Shown here: piece by piece, positions 27,421-36,486 of the stretch | Numbering within the stretch: the stretch's first letter is position 1 | Layout: every line of letters starts with the position of its first letter | Origin: Oxalobacteraceae sp. CFBP 8761 | GTDB taxonomy: Bacteria > Pseudomonadota > Gammaproteobacteria > Burkholderiales > Burkholderiaceae_D | Assembly (NCBI GenBank): GCA_014841595.1 | Contig: JACYUE010000001.1 | Location: 1,352,996 to 1,416,995 of the forward strand | Direction of reading: 5' to 3' | DNA: 64,000 nucleotides | The notes under the pieces: model-generated | Databases searched by the model: none | Told to the model about the DNA's origin: nothing | The model's input: only the letters and a program-made list of their open reading frames with translations | Translations under genes and position numbers: made by a program

Positions 27421-28287
27421 ATGCCAACTTTTCCACGAAGAAGAAAGCCAGGGACCCCGCCCAAAGGTCCACGATTCTCCCGCCTGAAAAAGCGTTTCGC
27501 GCCCCGTACGCAAGCACGCGCGGCCGGTGAGCGCAGCCGCGGCATCTACCTGCTGCCCAATGCCTTTACCACCGCCGCGCTGTTCTGTGGCTTCTACGCC
27601 ATCGTCATGGCGATGAACCAGCGTTTCGACCAGGCTTGCTGGGCCGTGTTCATCGCAATGATCCTCGATGGCCTGGACGGGCGCATCGCGCGCCTGACCA
27701 ATACCCAATCCGAATTCGGCGCGCAGTACGACAGCCTGGCCGACATGGTATCGTTCGGCGCTGCGCCGGCGCTGGTGATGTACGAATGGTCGCTCAACGG
27801 CCTTGGCAAGGTCGGCTGGGTCGCCGCCTTCATCTATTGCGCCTGCGCCGCCTTGCGCCTGGCACGCTTCAATACCAATATCGAAGTGGTCGACAAGCGC
27901 TTCTTCCAGGGCCTGCCCAGCCCGGCGGCGGCGGCGCTCGTGATCGGCTTCATCATGATGATGATCGATCCCGATATCAGCGTCATCCCGCGCAAGGTCG
28001 AGTGGGTGTCGTGGGGCATCACGGTCTTCGCCGGCCTGACGATGGTGTCGAACGTGCCGTTCTACAGCTTCAAGGACATCAACTTCCGCAAGTCGGTGCC
28101 GTTCATCGCCGTGTTCCTGATTGCACTGGTGCTGGCGCTGCTGGCGATCGATCCGCCCAAGGTGCTGTGGCCGATCTTCGTGATCTACGGCCTGTCGGGT
28201 TACGCCGTGTATGTGTGGCAGCGTGCAAAGGGCAAGCGGGTCAGCATCATCCCGCTCGACGACGCCGACGACGACCTCCACCGCTGA
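27421..28287 (+). CDS. pssA: CDP-diacylglycerol-serine O-phosphatidyltransferase
   Basis: 288-residue inner-membrane enzyme making phosphatidylserine, the precursor of phosphatidylethanolamine. After a basic N-terminus the first helix begins near residue 40 (LLPNAFTTAALFCGFYAIVM). The CDP-alcohol phosphotransferase motif D-G-x2-A-R-x8-G-x3-D-x3-D is present in LDGLDGRIARLTNTQ and GAQYDSLADMVSFG. Several further helices follow. ATG 27421 is preferred over the TTG at 27415. It is transcribed from the TATAAT promoter upstream and sits beside ilvC, an arrangement common in Burkholderiales, here split by the SIMPL gene and the IS. Confidence 0.93.
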   Translation: MPTFPRRRKPGTPPKGPRFSRLKKRFAPRTQARAAGERSRGIYLLPNAFTTAALFCGFYAIVMAMNQRFDQACWAVFIAMILDGLDGRIARLTNTQSEFGAQYDSLADMVSFGAAPALVMYEWSLNGLGKVGWVAAFIYCACAALRLARFNTNIEVVDKRFFQGLPSPAAAALVIGFIMMMIDPDISVIPRKVEWVSWGITVFAGLTMVSNVPFYSFKDINFRKSVPFIAVFLIALVLALLAIDPPKVLWPIFVIYGLSGYAVYVWQRAKGKRVSIIPLDDADDDLHR

Positions 28288-28305
28288 TCACAGGCTGCCT
28301 GAACC

Positions 28306-29196
28306 ATGAGAGCTCCTTACTTTGCGGCCTGCGCCGCCACCGTCCTGCTGCTGTCAGGACTCCTTGCGGCCTGCTCGCCGCTGTCGCTGGTCAATGCGGT
28401 CTCGCCAAGCGGCGCCACGCGCACGGTGGCCTCGGCCGCCTACGGCACCAATCCGCGCCACGTACTCGACATCTACCGCCCTGAAAACTGGACCGGCCCG
28501 GCGCCCGTCATCGTGTTCTACTACGGTGGCAACTGGGTCAATGGCGAGCGGGGCGACTATGCCTTCGTCGGCCGCGCGCTGGCGGCGCGTGGTTTCGTCG
28601 TAGTCATTCCCGACTACCGCCTGTACCCGCAGGTACGCTATCCGGACTTCCTGACCGACAGCGCCGAAGCGCTGGCCTGGACATCGCGCCGCATCAAGGC
28701 CTATGGCGGCGATCCGAAGCGCATCTATGCGATGGGCCACAGTGCCGGCGCCTACAACGCGGCGATGCTGGCGCTCGACCCGCGCTGGTTGCGGGCGCAG
28801 GGCACGGCTCCGAGCATCCTGCGTGGCTGGATCGGCATGGCCGGCCCGTACAACTTCCTGCCCGTCGAAAATGAAACGACGCGCCCGGTCTTCCTGTACC
28901 CGGATACGCCGCGCGATTCGCAGCCGATCAACCACGTGACGGTCAATGCGCCGCCTGCGCTGTTGATCGCGGCGCGCAACGATTCGACAGTCGACCCGGA
29001 GCGCAACACGGGCGCGCTCGCCGACCGGCTGCGTGCGACGGGTGTGCCGGTGCGCGAAGTGAGCTTTACTGGCGTGAACCACGTCACGCTGCTCGCAACG
29101 CTATCGAGCTCGCTGCGCCGCCTGGCGCCGTCGCTCGACGCGATCGAAGACTTCGTGCACAGCGACGGCGGGCGCAAGCTGCCGCCCGCGCGCTAG
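28306..29196 (+). CDS. alpha/beta hydrolase lipoprotein
   Basis: 296 residues. The signal peptide ends in lipobox LLAAC (SGLLAACSPLS, cysteine near residue 23). The oxyanion motif is YYGGNW, an esterase-like HGG variant, the nucleophile motif GHSAGAYN (serine near residue 147), and the likely acid and base are in RNDSTVDP and GVNHVTLL. It belongs to the carboxylesterase/BD-FAE-like group; the natural substrate is unknown. It follows pssA by 18 bases and may be co-transcribed with it. Confidence 0.85.
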   Translation: MRAPYFAACAATVLLLSGLLAACSPLSLVNAVSPSGATRTVASAAYGTNPRHVLDIYRPENWTGPAPVIVFYYGGNWVNGERGDYAFVGRALAARGFVVVIPDYRLYPQVRYPDFLTDSAEALAWTSRRIKAYGGDPKRIYAMGHSAGAYNAAMLALDPRWLRAQGTAPSILRGWIGMAGPYNFLPVENETTRPVFLYPDTPRDSQPINHVTVNAPPALLIAARNDSTVDPERNTGALADRLRATGVPVREVSFTGVNHVTLLATLSSSLRRLAPSLDAIEDFVHSDGGRKLPPAR

Positions 29197-29217
29197 GCGT
29201 TTTTCATGCAGCAGCCC

Positions 29218-29718
29218 CTACCAGGGGCTGCGTTCCCTTGGCTCGTACATCGGGTCCGGCCCGTTCATCATCTGGCGCACGACGCCCTGTTCGTCGAAGT
29301 GAACGTGCATCATCGAGTTCCAGACGCCAGCCTCCTTGTAGCGATACGACCACACCTCGTAGTTTTGCATCGCCACGCGCGAGCGTTCGGCAGGGCGACC
29401 GATCGTCCGCAATACCTGCTCCTTGGTGGCCTGGTCGACCTTGAGCGTGGCAAATTTTTCGCCAGTCAGCACCTGCTCGTAGGCCGTCAGGCGCCCATCG
29501 GAACCAAGGCGTGCCATCCACGTGTACTGGCCCATCGGCCCCGTCGCGTATTCGAGCGAGCGCGCCGCGCCATCGGGATCGACATAGATGGACGTCGGCT
29601 TGCCAAGCTTGGCCTGGACCACATCGGCTGTCTCGCCCGGCAGCGGGGCAGGGCGGGTGGCGCACGCCGCCAGCAGCAGCGTGGCGGCCAGCGTTGTTAT
29701 TTTCATCATTGGGTGCAT
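29218..29718 (-). CDS. BamE/SmpA-like outer-membrane lipoprotein
   Basis: 166-residue lipoprotein with signal [16 protein letters not shown] (lipobox LAAC near residue 20). The mature part contains two copies of a BamE-like pattern, [18 protein letters not shown] and [15 protein letters not shown], each followed by a strand with Tyr and Trp ([24 protein letters not shown]). The function is unknown; the resemblance to BamE/OmlA is in fold only. ATG 29718 has AAGGA 7 bases upstream. A GC-rich hairpin (29211-29231) overlaps its stop codon but lacks a T-run in either direction. Confidence 0.75.
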   Translation of the reverse strand: MHPMMKITTLAATLLLAACATRPAPLPGETADVVQAKLGKPTSIYVDPDGAARSLEYATGPMGQYTWMARLGSDGRLTAYEQVLTGEKFATLKVDQATKEQVLRTIGRPAERSRVAMQNYEVWSYRYKEAGVWNSMMHVHFDEQGVVRQMMNGPDPMYEPRERSPW

Positions 29719-29872
29719 TATTTTGTCCTTTACGTGGCGGCAGGGCAGGCAAACGCTGGTGGGCACCCGCGATTTGCACTATACTTGCCGGTCTGTCCGA
29801 ATCCGGGCAGGCATTCAATCAATCACGGTGCGCTGGGTTGCGACTCTTGCACCGCATGTGAAAGGTAACATC

Positions 29873-30142
29873 ATGACCGTAGAAACTCTGAACAAAGCCG
29901 CGATTATCGCGGACAACGCACGCGGCGAAAAAGACACCGGTTCGCCAGAAGTGCAAGTTGCACTGCTGACCGCACGCATCAACGACCTGAACGGCCACTT
30001 CAAGGCCCACCAGAAAGATCACCACTCGCGTCGTGGTCTGATCATGATGGTCAACCGTCGTAAGAGCCTGCTGTCGTACCTGAAGAACAAGGATCTGAAC
30101 CGTTACCGCGACCTGATCGCCAAACTGGGCCTGCGTAAGTAA
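29873..30142 (+). CDS. rpsO: 30S ribosomal protein S15
   Basis: 89 residues, the standard length, with the S15 signature [17 protein letters not shown] and the [17 protein letters not shown] helix. It binds 16S rRNA in the central domain. The start is ATG 29873 behind AAAGGT; the longer upstream frame is not real. A TATACT element at 29780-29785 is a likely -10 for an rpsO promoter, though the -35 is weak. In many bacteria S15 represses its own translation through its leader; whether that happens here cannot be told. A terminator follows, then pnp. Confidence 0.98.
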   Translation: MTVETLNKAAIIADNARGEKDTGSPEVQVALLTARINDLNGHFKAHQKDHHSRRGLIMMVNRRKSLLSYLKNKDLNRYRDLIAKLGLRK

Positions 30143-30173
30143 TTCGTTTGCGCCAGACGGTTTAAGTCTGAAG

Positions 30174-30207
30174 ATGCCTGCGCCAGTTCTCTGTCGCGGG
30201 CATTTTT
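30174..30207 (+). terminator. terminator between rpsO and pnp
   Basis: ATGCCTGCG (30174-30182) pairs with CGCGGGCAT (30195-30203) with one G-U pair and a 12-base loop, followed by five Ts. The rpsO-pnp pair in other bacteria has a similar leaky terminator, so some read-through into pnp is likely. Confidence 0.85.
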
Positions 30208-30320
30208 CGTTTTTGAGCAGTTTGTTTGTTGTTGCAAGGCTGTTCTGCTCGTGAACGGCCCGTGGTGAGAGGTGAACGACAGCACCTGAAAATCTGTCGG
30301 CAAAATGAAAGGGATACCCC

Positions 30321-32423
30321 ATGTTTAACAAAGTTACGAAAACCTTCCAGTACGGTCAACACACTGTCACCCTGGAGACGGGCGAAATCGCGCGCCAGGC
30401 AAGCGGCGCCGTCGTGGTGTCGGTCGAAGATACCGTCGTGCTGGCAACCGTGGTCGCACGCAAGGATGCCAAGCCGGGCCAGGATTTCTTCCCGCTGACC
30501 GTCGACTACCTCGAGAAAACGTATGCTGCGGGTAAAATCCCGGGCGGTTTCTTCAAGCGCGAAGGCCGTCCTTCCGAAAAAGAAACGCTCACCTCGCGCC
30601 TGATCGACCGTCCAATCCGTCCGCTGTTCCCGGAAGGCTACCTGAACGAAGTCCAGGTCATCATCCACGTGCTGTCGGTCAACCCTGAAATCGATCCGGA
30701 CATCCCTGCGATGATCGGCGCGTCGGCCGCCCTGTGCATCGCCGGCATCCCGTTCAGCGGCCCGATCGGCGCCGCGCGCGTCGGCTACGCGAATGGCCAG
30801 TACATCCTGAACCCGACCACCACCGAGCTGAAGACCTCGCAGATGGACCTGGTCGTGGCGGGTACCGAAACCGCCGTCCTGATGGTCGAGTCGGAAGCCA
30901 AGCAACTGTCCGAAGAAATCATGCTGGGCGCCGTCGTGTTCGGCCACGACCAGATGAAAGTCGTGATCGATGCGATCCACGACCTGGTCGCCGAAGGCGG
31001 CAAGCCGGAAGTCGAATGGGCGCCGGCGCCAAAGAACGAAGAGCTGATCGCCCGTATCGGCGAACTGGCTGGCGCGAAAGTGCGCGATGCATACCAGACC
31101 CGCGAAAAATCGGCGCGTCAGCAAAAGCTGAAGTCGCTGTCGTCCGAAGTGATGGCTGACCTGAACGCCGCTGGCGTGACGGCAGATGCTGGGGACGTCG
31201 GCAACATCCTGTTCGACATGGAAGCCAAGGTCGTGCGTTCGCAGATTCTCGAAGGCGAGCCACGCATCGACGGTCGCGACACCCGCACCGTGCGTCCGAT
31301 CTCGATCCGTTCGAGCGTGCTGCCACGCACCCACGGTTCGGCCCTGTTCACCCGCGGCGAAACGCAGGCGCTGGTCGTTGCCACGCTGGGCACCGCCCGC
31401 GACAGCCAGAAGATCGATGCGCTGATGGGCGAGTACACCGATTCGTTCATGATGCACTACAACATGCCTCCGTTCGCCACCGGCGAAACCGGCCGCGTCG
31501 GTACGCCGAAGCGCCGCGAAGTCGGCCACGGCCGTCTGGCCAAGCGCGCGCTGATCGCTGCGCTGCCGGATCCGGAAGACTTCAGCTACTCGGTGCGCCT
31601 GGTCTCGGAAATCACCGAGTCGAACGGTTCGTCGTCGATGGCGTCGGTCTGCGGCGGCTGTCTGGCACTGATGGACGCCGGCGTGCCGATGAAATCGCAC
31701 GTGGCCGGTATCGCCATGGGCCTGATCAAGGAAGGCGGCAAGTTCGCCGTGCTGTCGGACATCCTGGGCGATGAAGATCACCTGGGCGACATGGACTTCA
31801 AGGTGGCAGGTACTGCAGCAGGCATCACCGCGCTGCAGATGGACATCAAGATCCAGGGCATCACCAAGGAAATCATGCAGGTGGCACTGGCGCAAGCCAA
31901 AGAAGGCCGTCACCACATCCTGGGCGAAATGCAGAAGGCCATGCCAACCGTGAAGACCGAACTGTCGGACTTCGCGCCACGCCTGATCACCATCCGCATC
32001 AACCCGGAGAAGATCCGTGACGTCATCGGCAAGGGCGGCGCTGTCATCCGCGCGCTGACCGAAGAGACCGGCACCCAGATCGACATCAGCGACGAAGGCG
32101 TGGTCACGATCGCGTCGGTTGACGCTGCTGCCGGCCAGGAAGCCAAGCGCCGCATCGAAGAGCTGACCGCATCGGTCGAAGTGGGCAAGACCTACGACGG
32201 CACCGTGCTGAAACTGCTGGACTTCGGCGCGATCGTGCAAGTCATGCCAGGCAAGGATGGCCTGCTGCACATCTCGCAGATCGCCAACGAGCGTGTCAAC
32301 GCTGTTGCCGACTATCTGAAAGAAGGCCAGCAAGTGCGCGTCAAGGTCCTCGAGACCGACGAGCGCGGTCGTCTGAAGCTGTCGATGAAGGCGGCTGATC
32401 CGGTCGAAGGCGCAGCGGTGTAA
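30321..32423 (+). CDS. pnp: polyribonucleotide nucleotidyltransferase (PNPase)
   Basis: 700-residue phosphorolytic 3'-5' exoribonuclease of the RNA degradosome. It has two RNase PH domains (about 1-215 and 300-535; [12 protein letters not shown] in the first, [14 protein letters not shown] in the second). A KH domain carries the IGKGG loop ([14 protein letters not shown], near 565), and a C-terminal S1 domain starts at [15 protein letters not shown]. The length is normal. It is followed by a strong terminator. Confidence 0.98.
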   Translation: MFNKVTKTFQYGQHTVTLETGEIARQASGAVVVSVEDTVVLATVVARKDAKPGQDFFPLTVDYLEKTYAAGKIPGGFFKREGRPSEKETLTSRLIDRPIRPLFPEGYLNEVQVIIHVLSVNPEIDPDIPAMIGASAALCIAGIPFSGPIGAARVGYANGQYILNPTTTELKTSQMDLVVAGTETAVLMVESEAKQLSEEIMLGAVVFGHDQMKVVIDAIHDLVAEGGKPEVEWAPAPKNEELIARIGELAGAKVRDAYQTREKSARQQKLKSLSSEVMADLNAAGVTADAGDVGNILFDMEAKVVRSQILEGEPRIDGRDTRTVRPISIRSSVLPRTHGSALFTRGETQALVVATLGTARDSQKIDALMGEYTDSFMMHYNMPPFATGETGRVGTPKRREVGHGRLAKRALIAALPDPEDFSYSVRLVSEITESNGSSSMASVCGGCLALMDAGVPMKSHVAGIAMGLIKEGGKFAVLSDILGDEDHLGDMDFKVAGTAAGITALQMDIKIQGITKEIMQVALAQAKEGRHHILGEMQKAMPTVKTELSDFAPRLITIRINPEKIRDVIGKGGAVIRALTEETGTQIDISDEGVVTIASVDAAAGQEAKRRIEELTASVEVGKTYDGTVLKLLDFGAIVQVMPGKDGLLHISQIANERVNAVADYLKEGQQVRVKVLETDERGRLKLSMKAADPVEGAAV

Positions 32424-32440
32424 TCACGCTGCAATATGAA

Positions 32441-32474
32441 AAAACCGCCAGTGCGTGAGCCTGGCGGTTTTTTT
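32441..32474 (+). terminator. rho-independent terminator after pnp
   Basis: AAAACCGCCAG (32441-32451) pairs with CTGGCGGTTTT, starting at 32461, with a 9-base loop, and ends in a run of seven Ts. The A-rich left flank makes it potentially bidirectional. Confidence 0.93.
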
Positions 32475-32759
32475 ACGCCGGTCGGCACCGGGAAGAAATC
32501 GATGTCGCGCGCAGCGAGCACGACCTGTAGGCATTTGGCTGGCGAACTGCCTGTTGTTGCGGCTTGTATTTGCTCGACTATGTCTGTTTCCGCACGGATT
32601 ACTTGCTGACACGACCGTATGCTGCGTACGTGAACTGGGTAAATACAGTTTTCAGGTTTGCAGACATCGGCCATTACCGCTGCCGATGCCAGCACGAATC
32701 AACGTACCACCGGACGCGTTTTCGTGGTCGGACGCGCCGGGAACAGGCATTGCAGAATC
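32475..32759. other. intergenic stretch between pnp terminator and ABC transporter
   Basis: No gene is supported. A frame on the plus strand runs into the transporter gene from 32658 but its extra 34 codons have no similarity to the family. No clear promoter was found, though the transporter must be read from here, since the pnp terminator is strong. Confidence 0.5.
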
Positions 32760-34637
32760 ATGACGGACCATACACAGACGCTTGACGAGGGAACGCCACG
32801 CGGCATTCCAGGCAATACGAAGAAAAAGCGCAGAGGCCCGCCCTTGTCGGTGGCGGCATGGAAACAGTTTGTCAGCGTCGCCAAGCCGTACTGGCTGGGC
32901 GACGAGCGCAAGCTGGCCTGGCTGCTGCTGGCGCTGTTGATCGTGCTGATGCTGGTGGAAACCAAGCTCGCCGTGATGCTCAATGACCAGGCCGGCGAGC
33001 TGACGTCGGCGCTGGCCGGCAAGGACCGCAACCGCTTCTGGGGCGCGGTCCAGGCTTGCCTGATCGTGCTGGCGTTCGCCGTGCCGATCTACGCGTTCTA
33101 CTACTATATGCGCGACCTGTTCGCGAACAAGTGGCGGCGCTGGCTGACGCGACGCTTTCTCGATGGTTACGTAGGCGGCCGCAAATACTACGAGCTGGGC
33201 TCGAACCAGGAGATCGACAACCCCGACCAGCGTATCTGCGAGGACGTGAACACGTTCACCGGCCGCTCGGTCCACTTCATGTTGATCTTCCTGGGGTCGC
33301 TGATGCAGCTGGTGGCGTTCAGCGCCGTACTGTGGTCGATCTCGCACGTGCTGGTGGCCGTCCTGGTGGGTTACGCGCTGCTGGGCACGATCATCGCACT
33401 GGTGGTGTTCGGCAATCCGCTGATCCACCTGAATTTCTGGCAGTTGCGGCGCGAAGCCGATTTCCGTTTCAGCCTGATCCGGCTGCGCGAGAATGCCGAG
33501 TCGATCGCCTTCTATGGCGGCGAAGCGCAGGAGCGCGCGCACATCGACAGCAAATTCAACAAGGTCATCCATAATTTTTCGCGCCTGATCAAGAAGCAGC
33601 GCGCGCTCAATCTGTTCCAGCGCACCTTCAGCCAGCTCACGCTGGTGCTGCCATTCGTGATCCTGGCCGATGCCGTCCTGTCGGGCGAGCTCGAAGTGGG
33701 GCGCGCGGTCCAGGCGGCCGGTGCGTTTACGGCGGTGCTGGCGGCGGTGGGCGTCATCGTCGACAACTTCGAGAGCCTGAGCCGCTTTGTCGCGGGCATC
33801 GGCCGGCTGCAGACCCTGTCGATGCATGTGATGCCCGAGCCGCCGGCCGGCAATCCGTGCGACACGCAGGCCCGCATCACGCGCACCCCTGGCGACCATC
33901 TGGCACTTGAATCACTGACCTTGTGCCCGCCGCAGTCCGACCGCGTGCTGATCAAGGACCTGACGCTGTCCCTGAAGCCGGGCGACGCGTTGCTGATCAA
34001 CGGCGACAGCGGCTGCGGCAAGAGCTCGCTGCTGCGCGCCATTGCCGGGCTCTGGCACAAGGGCAGCGGGGTAATTCATCATCCGCCGCGCGAGGATTTC
34101 TTCTTCCTGCCGCAGCAGCCGTATCTGCAGCCGGGCACGCTGCGTAGCCAGCTCATCTATCCAAGCACCCGCACCTCGCTGAGCGACGCGCAGCTGACCG
34201 ACATCCTCGAGCAGGTGCATCTGCCGTACCTGGCCGGACGCGTTGGGGGCCTGGACGCCGTCCTCGACTGGGAAAAGCTGCTGTCGATCGGCGAGCAGCA
34301 GCGCCTGGCGTTCGGCCGCGTGCTGGTGCACGAGCCGGCCATCGTGATCCTGGACGAGGCCACCAGCGCGCTCGACAGTGCCAACGAATCGTCGCTGTAC
34401 AAGCGCCTGCGCGACAAGGGCACGACGCTGGTGAGCGTCGCGCACCGCGCCGGCGTGCTGCGTCACCATACGCACGTGTTGTGGCTGACGGGCGACGGCG
34501 GCTGGGAAGTGCATGCCGCGGCCGATTATCAGTTCGATGTGCCGGTGCCTGCGCGCAGCGGTGCACAGGAAGCGCAGCCTGTACCGCAGTCAGCGCAACC
34601 TGTACCGCAGTCGCGTGCGAGCGTGCTGGTCGGTTAA
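32760..34637 (+). CDS. SbmA/YddA-like ABC transporter, permease and ATPase fused
   Basis: About 625 residues. The N-terminal membrane domain (about 60-370, six helices, with ELTSALAGKDRNRFW and LTRRFLDGYVGGRKYYEL) is of the ABC_membrane_2/SbmA-BacA type. The C-terminal nucleotide-binding domain has Walker A NGDSGCGKSSLLRAIAGLW, a shortened signature LSIGEQQRLAF and Walker B IVILDEATSALD. YddA-type proteins are poorly characterised; relatives move peptides or very-long-chain fatty acids. ATG 32760 is chosen over 32658. A Gln/Pro-rich tandem repeat ends the protein. Confidence 0.88.
   Translation: MTDHTQTLDEGTPRGIPGNTKKKRRGPPLSVAAWKQFVSVAKPYWLGDERKLAWLLLALLIVLMLVETKLAVMLNDQAGELTSALAGKDRNRFWGAVQACLIVLAFAVPIYAFYYYMRDLFANKWRRWLTRRFLDGYVGGRKYYELGSNQEIDNPDQRICEDVNTFTGRSVHFMLIFLGSLMQLVAFSAVLWSISHVLVAVLVGYALLGTIIALVVFGNPLIHLNFWQLRREADFRFSLIRLRENAESIAFYGGEAQERAHIDSKFNKVIHNFSRLIKKQRALNLFQRTFSQLTLVLPFVILADAVLSGELEVGRAVQAAGAFTAVLAAVGVIVDNFESLSRFVAGIGRLQTLSMHVMPEPPAGNPCDTQARITRTPGDHLALESLTLCPPQSDRVLIKDLTLSLKPGDALLINGDSGCGKSSLLRAIAGLWHKGSGVIHHPPREDFFFLPQQPYLQPGTLRSQLIYPSTRTSLSDAQLTDILEQVHLPYLAGRVGGLDAVLDWEKLLSIGEQQRLAFGRVLVHEPAIVILDEATSALDSANESSLYKRLRDKGTTLVSVAHRAGVLRHHTHVLWLTGDGGWEVHAAADYQFDVPVPARSGAQEAQPVPQSAQPVPQSRASVLVG
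34572..34613 (+). repeat. 21-bp tandem repeat at the 3' end of the YddA-like gene
   Basis: Two copies (34572-34592 and 34593-34613) differ at two positions and code the repeated peptide AQPVPQS. It is probably a flexible tail produced by slippage. Confidence 0.85.
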
Positions 34638-34682
34638 GCGGACCCTGCCTGCAACGCGTATGGCGCGGCGCGACGATAATCC

Positions 34683-34713
34683 TTGACCCTCCAGCCGCTA
34701 CAGGGTATTTAAT
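34683..34713 (+). promoter_or_regulatory. MerR-family-type promoter/operator for czc genes
   Basis: TTGACC (34683-34688) and TTTAAT (34708-34713) are separated by 19 bases, the over-long spacer that MerR-family activators act on. Inside it is the dyad ACCCT (34686-34690) with AGGGT (34702-34706), also symmetric at AGC/GCT, closely resembling sites of CadR, PbrR and ZntR type regulators. No merR-like gene is in the window, so the regulator would act in trans. It lies 54 bases before the czcI-like gene. Confidence 0.72.
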
Positions 34714-34719
34714 GGCATC

Positions 34720-34747
34720 TGGCGCGCGATCATCCGGTCGCGCGCCA
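34720..34747 (+). other. strong hairpin in the leader of the czc operon
   Basis: A perfect 10-bp GC-rich stem, TGGCGCGCGA with TCGCGCGCCA, and an 8-base loop lies between the predicted transcription start and the ATG at 34767. There is no T-run, so it is not a normal terminator; it may stabilise the mRNA or block ribosome access. Confidence 0.55.
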
Positions 34748-34766
34748 TTCGACAACGACCGATCCG

Positions 34767-35123
34767 ATGCGCCGTCTTTTCCTCATCCTGCTGCTGTTCG
34801 CCATGCCCTTCCAGGCCGCCTGGGCGGCGGGTGCTGCCTATTGCACGCACAATGAAAAGACGATGCACCCGGGCCACCACACCCACAAGCATTCGTCCTC
34901 GACCGCGAGCGCGTCATCGACTGCCACCCAGGATGACGCCAGCCCGGCCGACCCGTGCAACGACTGCGACGCCTGCCATCATCTGTCGGCCAGCGCAGTC
35001 CTGTCGTCGCAACCCAATCTGCCCCTGCCCAAGGGGGCGCCGCACCTGCGCGGCGAAACACGGCGCTACGTCTCGCACGTGCCCGACCTGATCCCGCCAC
35101 CCGACCGCCTGCTGCGCATCTAG
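34767..35123 (+). CDS. CzcI-like histidine-rich periplasmic protein
   Basis: 118 residues with a signal peptide (RRLFLILLLFAMPFQAAWA, cut near residue 20). The mature N-terminus is histidine-rich (CTHNEKTMHPGHHTHKHSS) and a second metal-binding-like cluster follows, NDCDACHHL. The rest is Pro-rich. Small proteins like this, called CzcI, often precede czcC and are thought to bind or sense metal in the periplasm. It sits between the MerR-type promoter and czcC, 82 bases before the latter. Confidence 0.75.
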   Translation: MRRLFLILLLFAMPFQAAWAAGAAYCTHNEKTMHPGHHTHKHSSSTASASSTATQDDASPADPCNDCDACHHLSASAVLSSQPNLPLPKGAPHLRGETRRYVSHVPDLIPPPDRLLRI

Positions 35124-35205
35124 CGCGGCGAACCTCCATCGCCGGCCCGCCACGCGCGGCCGCCCGATTGCCTTCGCCGGACATTCACCCGTTCGGAGCA
35201 CCATC

Positions 35206-36486
35206 ATGAAACACCGTTTGACACCGCCGCTGGCGGCGTTCGCCATGGCGTGCGCGCTGGCCTCCATTGGCCTGCCACTTGCCGCCCAGGCCGCGCCCAT
35301 GGCTGCCGCCGTGGCCGTACCCCTGCAGCCCTTGACGCTCGACGCCGCCATCGCGCTGGCCCTGCGTTTGAATCCGACGCTGCGCGCGGCCGGCCAGGAA
35401 GTCGCCGCGCAACAGGGCGCACTGACCCAGGCCGGGGCGCGGCCCAATCCCGAGCTCGAGTTGCTGCGCGAGGGCACGCGGGGAGACAGCCGCACGACCA
35501 CGGCGCTGTTGACCATTCCAGTGGAACTGGGCGGCAAGCGCGCCGCGCGCATCGATGCGGCGCGCCACGAAGGCCAGCTGGCGGCGCTGGCGCTGAACGC
35601 CGAGCAGGCGCGCGTGCGCGCCGATGTGATTGCCGCGTTCCACGACGTCGTGTCTGCGCTGGCGCGCGAACGCATGTCGCAGGAACTGGTGAATCTCGCT
35701 GGCCGCGCGCTGGATGCCGCCGGCAAGCGGGTCGATGCCGGCACCCTGTCGCCCGTCGAGCAGACCCGCGCCCGTGTGGCGCAGGGCAGCGCGCGCATCG
35801 AGGCGCTGCAGGCGGCGCGCGCGCTGGAGGCAGCGCGTATCCAGCTCGCAGCGCTGTGGGCGGGTGACGCGCGCGGACTCGTGGTCGTCGAGCCCGAGGC
35901 TGTCACGCTGCCCGTGCTGCCGCCGCTCGACCGGTTGCTGGCACAACTGGACGCCGCACCCGGCATGCGCCATGCCAAGGTGAACATCGAGCACAGGCAG
36001 GCGCTGGCCCGGCTCGAACAGGCGCGCCGCACGCCGGACATCAGCGTGATCGTCGGCGCCCAGCGCGAAGGGCCCGATGCCCGCAACCGCACCGTGCTGG
36101 GCCTGTCGGTGCCGCTGCCGCTGTTCAATCGCAACGATGGCGCCGTCCTGGATGCGCTGCGCCGCGTCGACAAGGCGCAGGACGAACAGGATGCGCAAGC
36201 TGCCCGCCTGCGCGCTGAACTGGGCCAGGCCCATGCGAGACTTGGCACAGCGCTGGCCGAATGCGCGCTGATCGCGACCGACATCCTGCCGGGTGCGCAG
36301 GACGCGCAGCGCGCCGCCAGCCGCGGCTTCGAGCTTGGCAAGTTCGGCCTGATCGACGTGCTCGACGCCCAGCGCGTACTGGCGCAATCCACCTACCAAT
36401 ACCTCAATGCCGTCGCCGAGAGCCATCGCGCGCAGGCCGATATCGCACGCCTGCTGGGACAGGCAGCCGTGCAGGAGAACCCATGA
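35206..36486 (+). CDS. czcC: outer-membrane efflux channel (TolC family, CzcC)
   Basis: 426 residues with signal peptide (AAFAMACALASIGLPLAAQA) and two OEP repeats (about 45-225 and 245-420), each a pair of long Ala-rich helices with strand segments, for example LRAAGQEVAAQQGALTQAG and LGKFGLIDVLDAQRVLAQS. It forms the exit duct of the CzcCBA efflux pump. The GGAG site lies 9 bases before the ATG. Its stop overlaps the czcB start as ATGA. Confidence 0.9.
   Translation: MKHRLTPPLAAFAMACALASIGLPLAAQAAPMAAAVAVPLQPLTLDAAIALALRLNPTLRAAGQEVAAQQGALTQAGARPNPELELLREGTRGDSRTTTALLTIPVELGGKRAARIDAARHEGQLAALALNAEQARVRADVIAAFHDVVSALARERMSQELVNLAGRALDAAGKRVDAGTLSPVEQTRARVAQGSARIEALQAARALEAARIQLAALWAGDARGLVVVEPEAVTLPVLPPLDRLLAQLDAAPGMRHAKVNIEHRQALARLEQARRTPDISVIVGAQREGPDARNRTVLGLSVPLPLFNRNDGAVLDALRRVDKAQDEQDAQAARLRAELGQAHARLGTALAECALIATDILPGAQDAQRAASRGFELGKFGLIDVLDAQRVLAQSTYQYLNAVAESHRAQADIARLLGQAAVQENP

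Noticed and set aside
29211..29231. Hairpin GCAGCCCCT-ACC-AGGGGCTGC as a terminator
   Set aside because: No T-run follows on either strand, and it overlaps the stop codon of the BamE-like gene; the nearby T-run lies on the wrong side.
30162..32333. A 723-codon open frame opposite pnp
   Set aside because: Shadow of the pnp coding sequence; the peptide is His/Arg/Asp-rich without family motifs, while pnp is complete with KH and S1 domains.
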